Positions 22,639-32,543 of a DNA stretch of 64,000 nucleotides are shown one piece after another. This DNA comes from Hedera helix. Its lineage: Eukaryota > Streptophyta > Magnoliopsida > Apiales > Araliaceae. The position numbers and the translations under genes were made by a program. Positions within the stretch are counted from its first letter, which is position 1; every line of letters starts with the position of its first letter. Below the pieces are notes generated by a model, which did not search any database, was not told the DNA's origin, and saw only the letters and a list, made by a program, of their open reading frames with translations. The stretch covers positions 38,246,908-38,310,907 of the forward strand of contig OX359286.1 in the NCBI GenBank assembly GCA_947179155.2. The letters run 5' to 3'.

Positions 22639-25600
22639 TGTAATGACCACGAATTTTATTAGTCATTGTAAATATACTTAATAAATATTTAGCAATGAAT
22701 TTAAACTTTTTGCATTAATTAATTGTGCATTAGATAATTAAATAAATGTACTTATGTGCTTGTATATTTATTTAAAGAATTAAAGCAATGTGTATAATTA
22801 ATTTAAGCAAATCTAATTGGATTATATTTTAAATCCAAATAAGTTGATAAACTAGGTTAAAGATATTAACCTAGTAGCCCATGTAATTAATTTAATTACT
22901 AGCCCATGTAATTAATTAAACAAACTCAATGTTTGATTTAATTAAATGTAACCTAGAATATTTAATATAAGCCCAATGTGTTATTTAAATTGAGCCCAAA
23001 CAATTTAATTGAATGAGCTCAATAGAAGTTATTCTCAAGCCCAATGTAAAGTCCAATACAAGTCAAAACTTTGGTCAATATATATATAGATGTATATATG
23101 CACCATTTAGCATTTAAAAATAAATCAAAAATGGGCAAAAAGGAGGGAGAGTGGCCAGCCAAAGTGGGCCCCATGGGGGTGGCTTGTGAGCTTCATGTTG
23201 CTTGAAAATCCATCCATGTCATAAGTTGGCCAACAACTCTAGTCATTCCAAAAGTCTATCAACTAGTCATTCAATCAAATAGTAAACTAGTTTAACCTTT
23301 AATTTCACCAACATAGATTGATTAGTGAATTAATGAAGGATTAGTGGTGGGCTATAAATAGAATGCTCCACACTTGGTATTGGTTGTTAGTTCATTTGCT
23401 AGAAAATCCTAAAGAAAATAGAGAGAGCTTTTGTGAGTTAAAAGAGAGATACACTTGTGTTTGTGTGAGAAAAAGCTAGAGGAAGCCTTGGTGAATGTCC
23501 AATAGCTACACAACCTACTTTGGTATAAGGAGAAAGAGAGCCAACAAATCATAAAGGTTTAAAAGTTCTCTAAACTCCATTTTATTTTATTTTTGTAGTC
23601 TAGAAAGCTTTTGATCGGTTAAAATCTATTTTTAACCGATCAAAACTCGTTTTGATGATCTAGAGGTATTTAACTATGTAATATATGTATATTCATAAAT
23701 CTATGTGTTTATAACATGATTTGGTAGGTTAGAAATGCATAGAAGTTAAAGAAATATATGTAACATGATTTACCGGTAAACCCTAACTATGCATGCTAGG
23801 TTTATGGATGTATTTTGAAATGTACAAATCGGAAAGTGGATTTTTATGGCTAGAAAGCTAGATCTATGAGTTTTAAAGATAAAACCTTTTTGAACTTTTC
23901 AAAAATAATGAATAACAAAGAAGTTATAGCTTTTACCGAAAAGGATGTCGTTTTTCAACCCTAAGTGGATCGATCCGTAAATTTCGTGTAAAACATTTTC
24001 AAAAAGACGATCGAACCATGGAATATTGTAAAACATTAAGTTAGGAACACATCAACACTGATTTGGTGTTATTTGGATGTGTAGATTTCATTTAATCAAT
24101 GTTTGAATCAAAGTATCAAAACTGTCCAGAAAAATCACAAAATTGACACCTACTGCAGTACGGCGCCGGGGCGCCGTCTGCAGTGTTAATCACTACGCCC
24201 CGGCGCAGTGCACTGTTCGATGAAAAAAATTAAAACCCGAACCGGGTCGGGCCGGGTCAGCCGGTCCGGGTCGGGTCAGAAAATGAAAAATGTTCCAAAA
24301 ATCATTTTAGTATTTTTGGACTTAATAAATATATTTTTAAATATATATATAATTGATTTAATGGTTTAAAAGTGCATAAATATTATTATTGAAATAATAA
24401 TATAATAATGATAATAAAATATTATTAAATAAATAATAATATTAGAAAATTATTAAAATATTATTATGTGTACAATAATATTTTAAGGTCAATAAAATAT
24501 TATTAAATTATTAATAATATTAGATAATCACTAAAATATTATTAAAGGAATAATAATATTAGATATATAATAAAATATTATTAAATAATTAATAATATTA
24601 AATAATCAATAAAATATTATTAAATGATTAATAATATTAGTTACTTAATAAAATATTATTAAATGATTAATAATATTAGATAATGAATAAAATATTATTA
24701 AATGATTAATAATATTAGTTACTCAATAAAATATTATTAAATGATTAATAATATTAGATATTTATTTGAACTATATTAAATAATTAATATAAGTTCTTTG
24801 TGTTCGAAATATTATCAAATAGTGATAATATTTCCTAAGTGTTTAATTACCCATAATTAGTCAATTATGTGGTTCGTAAGGTTTATAAAGGTTATTATAC
24901 TTACAAGTATATGATACTAATTTTAGATCAAATTGATTTAATTGTTAGGTCCATTCAAGAATTGTTAGATTAATTTGATTAGCAGTAGACGACGCACGAG
25001 GCAAGTTTTCTAACTTTAACTTGTAATTCCTATTGCAAGTTTTTCTACCCCTTAAACTTGTATTTATTGTTGCAGATATTCTTCAACCGTATTTACATTT
25101 CAATTATTGTTGAGCAAGTATTCTACACTCGTAGTTACTTGACAGACCTTTGAGTGAATTAATTATCAAAAATTACTTCACATCATTATTGATTATTGTA
25201 TTCGCACATAGTGCTTTTGCAAACTGTTTAAGAATGTCTAAACTAATTGTTTCGGCTAGACAAATGCATGTTAAATTCATTTAACTGAATATTATAAAAG
25301 TTTATCCAAACCATTGGTTGGTGCGGATTCTTACAGTAAGACTGAGATAGAACAACCCTAGTTAAAGGGGATTTTTATTTGTCGGAGACCCAACAGCGCG
25401 CAAGAAAACTAAATGTGATGCATATACATAGGACATGAGAGAACTGATCCACTCAAGTGTCCCGTTATTTTAACAAGGAGTCAGACATTGTATGTCTGTT
25501 CTACCTTAGTAGTAGTTCATGGTCATTAAAGACCACTCAGCAGTAAAGAGTCAATTCCTTCTTTTATTGAACATTGATTCTTGTTATCTTTCACAATTGC

Positions 25601-26016
25601 TATTGTTGAAACCTTGAAGTTATTTCCCTTCATCATGATATATCGTATGATTGTTATTTATAAACTTGCTGAGCCATTTAGTTACTCATTCTTGCTATAT
25701 CATGACTATATTTCAGCCATTCCCGAAAGCTCTAAATCGGACAAAGGCAAGGGGAAAGCGAATGTTTAGTTTTAGTAATTGCATGCTAGTTTATATTACT
25801 TTTATGTAATTACTGTTGTAAATCTTTTGTATTTCCCTTAAGATATGTAATGTTAAGATTAAGGTAATAGACCTTGGGAAGTGTAGCCTTTTGATTAAGG
25901 AACCTTTTGTATTATTCTGCGAAATTTGAATACAATATATGTATTTCATTGTTGTTATGTATTGTACAGTGAGAACTAAACCCGAGGTTAAAGAACCCGG
26001 ATTTGGGGTCGTCACA
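22639..26016 (+). mobile_element. Solo LTR, family B (Tekay-like), TSD GATGG
   Basis: A 3378-bp unit starting TGTAATGACCACGAATTTTA and ending GGATTTGGGGTCGTCACA. It is flanked by GATGG at 22634-22638 and 26017-26021. Termini resemble family A but the bodies differ. No PBS, PPT or pol coding is present, so it is a solo LTR. A TATA-like box with a transcribed-looking region (GCTATAAATAGAATGCTCC at about 23350) is probably the LTR promoter. It contains a GC island with a palindrome ACGGCGCCGGGGCGCCGT (about 24161-24178). Confidence 0.9.
24390..24765. repeat. AT-rich tandem repeat, about 35-60-bp units, inside solo LTR B
   Basis: Repeated blocks of AATAAAATATTATTAAATGA followed by TTAATAATATTAGATA or TTAGTTACT recur at least seven times with small variations. 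Each block is nearly self-complementary (AATATTATT/AATAATATT), so the array is a string of potential hairpins. Confidence 0.85.
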
Positions 26017-26075
26017 GATGGTATAGATTAAGTTAGATTAAAGTGTGAATCATGTGATTAGGGTGTGAATTATGT

Positions 26076-29012
26076 TGTAAGACCCCGAATTTTATGAAAT
26101 ACAAAATTTAATTTTTCTTCATATAGATATTTTTTTTTAAACAGTAAGTGGTTAAATCGATAAAGTTAAAAGTTAAGGATGTTATGTGCAAATTTTATTT
26201 TGTCGGACAATATTCGCTTTGTCGGGGAATATTCGTTTGGTCGGGGAATATTCGTGCCGTACGACGGCGCCGAAATAATAAATTATTGGTGGACCCCACA
26301 ACGGAATATTTGTCGGATATAGAAAACGACAGAAGTAACCTTTTTAAATAAAAATAGTCAACGGAACTGTTAAAATACCGGTGATAAAAGAATAGTAGCA
26401 TACGGTAGTTTATGGTATTTTCTGTAGCACACGGTACTCTACAGTAACACACGGTATTGCATAGTGTCTCATATTATTGGTCTGATAATTGACACCGTAA
26501 CTGTTACGCATCATTTCATCGATAATTGTCACTGCATAATATTTTATATTATCAATTCAATAATTGTTGTTGTACTGTTTTTTAAAATTATTGAACCTAA
26601 TAATTGTCACAGTAACATATGCACAGTAATTCACATTATTGAATCAATAATTGTCATTACACAGTAACGTATGCTTTATTTTACATTATTGTTATCTCTA
26701 TTATGATGTTATTTAAACAGTTGTATTTCATTAATTTATTGACTTGATATCTAAGAGCTAACTATACTGTATTTATAACAATTAGTCATAATAATTGAAT
26801 TGATAAAGTTATTTGTTTATAATATAAAGTTAGGTGATTATTAGGTGATATGAAATGAATGGTGTAGATTAAAGTGTGAATTATTGTTGAATAATTGAAT
26901 TGATTTGTTTATAATATAAAGTTAGGTGATTATTAGGTAATATGAAATGAATGGTGTAGATTAAAGTGTGAATTATTGTTGAATAATTAAATTGATTTGT
27001 TTATAATATAAAGTTAGGTGATTATTAGGTGATATGAAATGAATGGTGTAGATTAAAGATAATATAATATTTGAAATGGATGGTGTAGATTAAAAGATGA
27101 TCTTTAAATGAATGGTTTAGATTAAATGAATGATGAGATTTTTGGCTATAAATAGAAGCCTTAACTTAAGGATTTTTCATAAACTTCCTTACTTGTTCTT
27201 TCTTTCTCTCTCTAAATACTTCTTGTGAAAGTTCTCTCTAAGTGTGCTTAAGTCATCTTGAGTATTTGTGAAGATCTATAAGTATACGTGTACTGTTCAA
27301 GTTAATCAACCTCATTTAAATCAATATCCAGTCACGTGTTGAGGTAAGGGATACCATCTTTTTCATCTTCCATTATTCAAACATACTATGGTAAGGGATT
27401 ATCATTATTTGATTCTCGATAATAATATTGTTTCTTCCTTACTCATAAGACGTGCCTTTTATTTCCATGTATTAAATTGTGGGAATAACCTTACGGAGCG
27501 GATTGCCGCCTGTTGGTGAATAACCTTTCGTATTCATTCATTATTAATCTCTGAGAATAACCTTACGGAGCGGATTGCCGCCTGTTTGGTGAATAACTCT
27601 TTGTACTCAAATTCTATTAAATTGTGGGAATAACCTTACGGAGCGGATTGCCGCCTGTTGGTGAATAACCTTTCGTATTCATTCATTATTAATCTCTGAG
27701 AATAACCTTACGGAGCGGATTGCCGCATGTTTGGTGAATAACTCTTTGTACTCAAATTCTATTAAATTGTGGGAATAACCTTACGGAGCGGATTGCCGCC
27801 TGTTGGTGAATAACCCTTGTATTAATTTCCTTCACCTTTTGTTAATCAAACCTGCTACGGTAAGGGATATTATTTTCTTTCATACTCCTAAATCGAAATT
27901 TATTATGGAACTATTGCTTCTATAATTCCTGAAAATATTATATGTTCCATAATAGTTGAACTTCATTATTTCAACTGAACCTTCCTATTTACGTGAACCT
28001 TTCTATTAAATTGTAACCGTTATTCTGAACTGTGGATCTTGAATATCATTTTTAAATTTCACTCCACATCATGTTGACAATTTGGACATTATTTGAATCT
28101 GTACAAAGTAAACTTCCGATACTTATTGTTATCCTATTTCTTCTGTTCATCATTTATATCATTCTAATCATCCAAAAATCAAGCTGTTGTGAATATCTGT
28201 GGCCGGAGGCACAGATGTGATATATTTGTTGAACAGATGATAGGTTAAAGGCGAAATAATAGGTTAAAGGCGATACATCTGTTCGGTGTCTTTTATGGCA
28301 CGTGGTGAATGTTCTCTTTGGCCCGTAGTGCAAAGATGAACTGTTGTTTGGTATGATTATGACCAAAGGCTGAATCTGGTATAATCATGACCGTTGGTGT
28401 TATATTGAATGTCTTTGGCCCGTAGTGCAAAGATGAATTGTTGATCTGCATGATTATGATCAGGAACTGTGAATTTGTATTATCTTGACTAATGATATTT
28501 CAGATGATAAAAGTTGATGATGTTTTTCCTAAAAAGAGAACCGAGTGGACATTATAGTCTGCATTATTCTTCTAATAGATTACTCATTCCGCTGCTATTA
28601 TTGATCTGAACGTTGTTTAAGAATTTAACTGCAGTTTTTGATATAAACCTTGTAGTCTATTGTATTCTATCAAGAACTCAACTGTTGAAGACTAATGATA
28701 TTTTATTCGTCATTATCTTAGTCATGATATTCTTTACTGGGCTATTTGAGCCCACCATTTCTTTTGTTCCATTGTTTTTCAACAGGAGATGAAAACATAA
28801 CAGGGTCTAGCCGGGGAATGGAGTGAGGGTCCGAGGAATAGTTATCATAGTCTTCACGTTTTGTAAAATAGTGTGGCAATAATAGTGAAGACTTAGTTGT
28901 GTATTATTATACACTGTATTGTTGTACGTTGTGCTTTGTTGTAATAATTTTGTTGTAGTTTTTTTGACGACTCAAGTTTGGGCTGTGTGGGCCCAGATTT
29001 GGGGGCGTCACA
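26076..29012 (+). repeat. Left LTR of the young element
   Basis: Begins TGTAAGACCCCG and ends GGGGGCGTCACA. A GGCTATAAATAGAAGCC box near 27138 is a likely TATA promoter, followed by a CT-rich leader. Internal tandem repeats lie at 26815-27060 (three 92-bp units) and 27471-27815. Confidence 0.96.
27471..27815. repeat. Tandem array of about 145-bp units in the LTR (also at 33934-34278)
   Basis: Units start at 27471, 27615 and 27761. Each full unit contains two copies of the core CCTTACGGAGCGGATTGCCG, giving five cores. The core is unusually GC-rich for this LTR and is strongly conserved. The same array is present in the right LTR with one core mutated (CCTTATGG, about 34245). Confidence 0.92.
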
Positions 29013-29013
29013 G

Positions 29014-29026
29014 TTGGCATCAGAGC
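29014..29026 (+). other. Primer binding site (initiator tRNA-Met type)
   Basis: TTGGCATCAGAGC begins one base after the left LTR. It matches the common plant PBS TTGGTATCAGAGC at 12 of 13 positions. Confidence 0.88.
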
Positions 29027-29211
29027 TTAGGGATATGGTCTTTAATGGAGATCTGGGGTAGAACTAGGACGGGAGAGACGAATAGAATCAGTCACTAGTG
29101 TGTCCTACCTAAAATAGATTTTATTATCTAATGAGTCGATTTGAATGTAGGAACATGAAGTAATGAGTCAGTTTATTTGAACTAACATTTATTTTGTGAC
29201 CACAGTTAAGT

Positions 29212-29820
29212 ATGGCATCTGGAAATCAAGAGGTTAACTATGGAATACCCGAAACTAATGTAGCTGCAGAACAAGAGGCGACGAATAATCTTCTTACAAA
29301 CTCAGAGTTGAATCATTTGCCTAAGGCAAAAATTATGCGTGTTCTATCCAGTAAGGATGAAGGTGAAAGCTCTGCTACAGTCGTTCCAGATCCATTCTTA
29401 GAAGCAATTAAAGGAAGTAACGAACTTGCGGAAATTATTGCCTTTAATTTACTCACTAATTGGGAGAGTGATATCACCTGGTTATGCTCTATAACAAAGG
29501 ATCAGAATATATGGACTTTTCATATTAGTCTTTGGGATTTATGGTGTTCCAGCTATGATTTTCAAGATTATTTAAAAATGATGTTTCTATACTTTTGGGC
29601 GTTACAATTTAGAGGAATTCAGGTTAAGTTAGTCACTATCGTGGAAACTGCAGTCTATCGAAAATACTATTTTAATGGAAATCATTGGTACCTTACTACT
29701 GATGAAGTTGATGAACCCGAGAAACAGTTTGCTAGAAAATTATTCAGTGGTATTCCCATGGTTGAAATACGTGAAGATCCGAATGAAGTATTCGGGATTC
29801 GATTTGACGATAACAGTTAA
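29212..29820 (+). CDS. Orphan 202-codon ORF in the gag position
   Basis: Intact ORF beginning MASGNQEVNYGIPETNV and ending IRFDDNS. It occupies the gag slot between the PBS and protease, but shows none of the usual gag signs: no CCHC zinc knuckle and no recognisable Ty3/gypsy capsid core. The middle is rich in aromatic residues (WESDITWLC, WTFHISLWDLWC, KYYFNGNHWYL). Its frame is shared with the downstream protease ORF and interrupted only by TAA 29818-29820, so readthrough would give a fusion. It may be a very diverged gag, a captured host fragment or an element-specific factor. I do not recognise it. Confidence 0.6.
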   Translation: MASGNQEVNYGIPETNVAAEQEATNNLLTNSELNHLPKAKIMRVLSSKDEGESSATVVPDPFLEAIKGSNELAEIIAFNLLTNWESDITWLCSITKDQNIWTFHISLWDLWCSSYDFQDYLKMMFLYFWALQFRGIQVKLVTIVETAVYRKYYFNGNHWYLTTDEVDEPEKQFARKLFSGIPMVEIREDPNEVFGIRFDDNS

Positions 29821-30489
29821 GAACCGAATGAAGTGATAATCGGTAAGCTATTTATAAATTCTTGTGAAGTTTATGCCATGTTAGATACTTGTTCTACCCA
29901 TTCTTTTATCTCACCTATATGTGCTCAATGTTTAAATTTGACTTCGAAAAACTTAGACTTTGACTTATCAGTTGAAACCCCATTGGGAGAAATATCTATT
30001 ACATCTACTGTCTATAAATCTTGCCTAGTTCAAATCAACAACCTCACATTACTTGTTGACCTTATTTCTTTGGAGATACATGAATTTGATGTGATTTTAG
30101 GAATTGATTGGTTGACTACCCATCATGCTAAAATTGATTGTTTTCATAAGATTATTAGTTTTCATATTCCTAATCAACCTGTCATGCAAATTCAAGCAAC
30201 TAAACCATTGAAATCTATAACTGTTATTTCTAGCCATAAAGACATTCGTTTATTGAAAAACGGATGTCAAGCCTTTTTAGCTCATGTCACTGATTTGAAC
30301 AAAAATACGTCAAACTTGAATGATATTCCCATTGTTAATGAGTTTCCTGGCGTTTTTCCTGAAAAACTTCATGGCTTACCCCCAAACCGAGAAATTAAAT
30401 TCTATATTGATCTTGAACTTGGTACCAAGCCCATTTCCAAATCCCCATACCAAATGGCTCCCATAGAACACCAAGAGTTGAAAGTTTAA
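29821..30489 (+). CDS. Retroelement aspartic protease domain plus start of RT linker
   Basis: This open frame begins directly after the stop of the preceding ORF. It contains a retropepsin-like protease: the active-site region is MLDTCSTHSFIS, the flap side ISITSTVYKSC and the conserved ILGIDWL. It continues into the segment that normally leads to reverse transcriptase (EFPGVFPEKLHGLPPNREI, PISKSPYQMAP) and stops at TAA 30487-30489. The catalytic triplet reads Asp-Thr-Cys-Ser instead of the usual Asp-(Thr/Ser)-Gly-(Ala/Ser), so activity is doubtful. It probably has no start codon of its own unless an internal Met is used. Confidence 0.75.
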   Translation, partial: EPNEVIIGKLFINSCEVYAMLDTCSTHSFISPICAQCLNLTSKNLDFDLSVETPLGEISITSTVYKSCLVQINNLTLLVDLISLEIHEFDVILGIDWLTTHHAKIDCFHKIISFHIPNQPVMQIQATKPLKSITVISSHKDIRLLKNGCQAFLAHVTDLNKNTSNLNDIPIVNEFPGVFPEKLHGLPPNREIKFYIDLELGTKPISKSPYQMAPIEHQELKV

Positions 30490-31045
30490 TTACTAGATAT
30501 CGGTATCATTCATTCTAGTACAAAACTTATATCGAGCGAGGAATGCGAGAAGAGTTTTCAAGAACTCAAGAGGAGACTTGTTTCAGCTCCTGTTCTGACC
30601 ATACCATCGGGATCGGGAGAATTCGTCATATATAGCGATGCTTCAGACAAAGGTCTAGGCTGTGTCCTTATGCAACATGGAAAGGTGAGAAAAATTACCC
30701 TACTCATGATCTAGAGTGGGCAACAATCGTTTTCGCGTTGAAAATCTGGAGACACTATTTGTACGGAGAAAAAGTGGATATCTATACGGATCATAAAAGT
30801 CTCAAGTATTTCTTCACCTAGAAGGAACTCAACATGCGACAACGACGTTGGCTTGTGCTATTGAAGGATTACGACCACACGATCTAATATCACCCGGGAA
30901 AGGCGAACGTTGTAGCTGACGCTTTGAGCAGAAAATCTTATGCAAGTACAAGTGCACTGCTGACAACACAAAAGTGTATTTTGTACGACTTGCAAAAGAT
31001 GGAGATAGAGCTAAAGACACCAGGGACCCACTAGAAGATTGCTCA
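30490..31045 (+). pseudogene. Broken RNase H region, RT core deleted
   Basis: After the stop at 30487 the text jumps from the pre-RT linker straight to the RT-RNase H connection (SFQELKRRLVSAPVLTIP) at about 30550. The whole palm with the YVDD box is gone. RNase H follows (YSDASDKGLGCVL, IYTDHKSLKYFF, HPGKANVVADALSR) but contains a frameshift near 30690 and several in-frame stops (for example after YFFT and before YHPGK). It cannot encode a working enzyme. Confidence 0.88.
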
Positions 31046-31046
31046 C

Positions 31047-31991
31047 GTGCGAGTAGAACCAACTTTAATCGATAAAAGTAAAGCTGCTCAAGCTACCGAT
31101 CCGGAACTGATAAACATGATAAAGAAAGTACAAGAAGGTGTCATTCCCGAAGCAAGAATCGACGAGAAAGGAATACTTCGAGTCAACTCTCGACTCTGTG
31201 TTCCTAACGATCCTGAATTAAAGCATAAAATCATGATGGAGGCACACAACACGCCGTTTGCAATCCACCCAGGAGGTACCAAGATGTATCGAGATCTTCG
31301 ACATACATTTTGGTGGAACAATATGAAAAGAGAGATTGCGGAGTTTATCTCAAGGTGCCTAACTTGTCAACGTGTCAAGGCAGAACATCAAGTTCCTAAA
31401 GGTCCATTACAATCACTTGAAGTTCCCGAATGGAAGTGGGAACACATCAATATGGACTTCGTGACGGGTCTTCCAAAAGTTTCTCAAGGCTTAGATGCAA
31501 TTTGGGTGATCGTAGATAGATTGACCAAATCTGCTCATTTCTTGCCTATACGAGAAAACTTTTCACTTGAACGTCTTGCCGGTATGTACATAAATGAGAT
31601 CGTGAGATTGCATGGCATGCCAATTTCCATAGTTTCTGATCGAGATCCTAGATTCACTTCACGCTTTTGGATCAGTCTACAAAAAGCTATGGGCACTGAG
31701 CTACGTTTTAGTTCTGCATACCATCCTCAAACGGACGGACAATCGGAAAGGACGATCCAGACCCTCGAAGATCTTTTGAGACTTTGTGTATTAGACTTCA
31801 AAGGAAGTTGGGATAAGTACTTGCCGTTGGTGGAATTTTCTTACAACAACAGTTACCAAGCAAGCATAGGCATGGCTCCATTCGAGGCATTGTATGGAAG
31901 GAAGTGTCGCTCTCCAATATGTTGGAATGAGGTAGGAGAAGCAAAATTGTTGGGACCCGAGTTGGTACGCTTGACGACCGAAAAGATCTAA
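31047..31991 (+). CDS. Retroelement integrase (zinc finger + catalytic core)
   Basis: Open frame encoding the HHCC zinc-binding domain (HNTPFAIHPGGTKM...CLTCQRVK) and the DDE core. First Asp is in INMDFVTGLP, second in IVSDRDPRFTSRFW, and the Glu follows YHPQTDGQSERTIQTLED. It then continues through LVEFSYNNSYQASIGMAPFEALYGR to a stop at 31989-31991. It would normally be the C-terminal half of a gag-pol polyprotein, and upstream stops separate it from protease. It may be unexpressed; the domain itself looks intact. Confidence 0.88.
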   Translation: MRVEPTLIDKSKAAQATDPELINMIKKVQEGVIPEARIDEKGILRVNSRLCVPNDPELKHKIMMEAHNTPFAIHPGGTKMYRDLRHTFWWNNMKREIAEFISRCLTCQRVKAEHQVPKGPLQSLEVPEWKWEHINMDFVTGLPKVSQGLDAIWVIVDRLTKSAHFLPIRENFSLERLAGMYINEIVRLHGMPISIVSDRDPRFTSRFWISLQKAMGTELRFSSAYHPQTDGQSERTIQTLEDLLRLCVLDFKGSWDKYLPLVEFSYNNSYQASIGMAPFEALYGRKCRSPICWNEVGEAKLLGPELVRLTTEKI

Positions 31992-32543
31992 ATGATCCGA
32001 CAACGAATACAGACCGCACAAGAACGACAAAAGAGTTATGCTGATCTTCATCGGAGAGACGAAAGTTTCAACGTCGGAGATCATGTATTCTTACGTGTTT
32101 CTCCATGGAAAGGGGTTACGAGATTCAGAAAGAGAGGAAAGCTCAACCCTCGATTTATTGGCCCATTTGAAATCCTCGATCGAATAGGAACCGTAGCCTA
32201 CAGACTAGCCCTACCACCAAGTATGTCTCGCATCCATAACGTTTTTCACATATCTATGTTACGTAAATATGTGAAGGACCCAAACCACGTCATTGAGTTA
32301 GAACCAGACGTTATAGCAGAGGATTTAACATACGATGAGGTACCTGTTAAGATCCTGGATAAGAAGGAGCAGATCCTACGCTCAAAGGTTATACCTCAAG
32401 TTAAGGTTTTATGGAGGAACCAAGATACTGAGGAAATGACCTGGGAGCTAGAATCTGAGATGAAATCTAAGTATCCTTACCTCTTCGATATGTCAGGTAC
32501 GTCAATTTCGGGGACGAAATTTCATAAGGAGGGGAGGTTGTAA
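31992..32543 (+). CDS. Integrase C-terminal module with chromodomain-like tail
   Basis: Follows the integrase stop directly in the same frame. It contains the GPY/F-like segment (FIGPFEILDRIGTVAYRLALP), the HNVFHISMLRKY motif and a chromodomain-like end (VKVLWRNQDTEEMTWELESE), typical of Tekay/Del-type chromoviruses. The reading frame ends at TAA 32541-32543, five bases into the right LTR. One substitution appears to split it from the integrase core. Confidence 0.82.
   Translation: MIRQRIQTAQERQKSYADLHRRDESFNVGDHVFLRVSPWKGVTRFRKRGKLNPRFIGPFEILDRIGTVAYRLALPPSMSRIHNVFHISMLRKYVKDPNHVIELEPDVIAEDLTYDEVPVKILDKKEQILRSKVIPQVKVLWRNQDTEEMTWELESEMKSKYPYLFDMSGTSISGTKFHKEGRL
32526..32538 (+). other. Polypurine tract
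   Basis: AAGGAGGGGAGGT lies immediately before the right LTR start (TGTAAGACC at 32539), the expected plus-strand primer site. Confidence 0.88.

Noticed and set aside
26148..28366. Small ORFs in both LTRs (26148-26351, 26195-26452, 26464-26667, 28154-28366 and their right-LTR copies)
   Set aside because: They lie within LTR regulatory sequence, overlap on both strands and have no family similarity; they duplicate only because the LTRs are copies.
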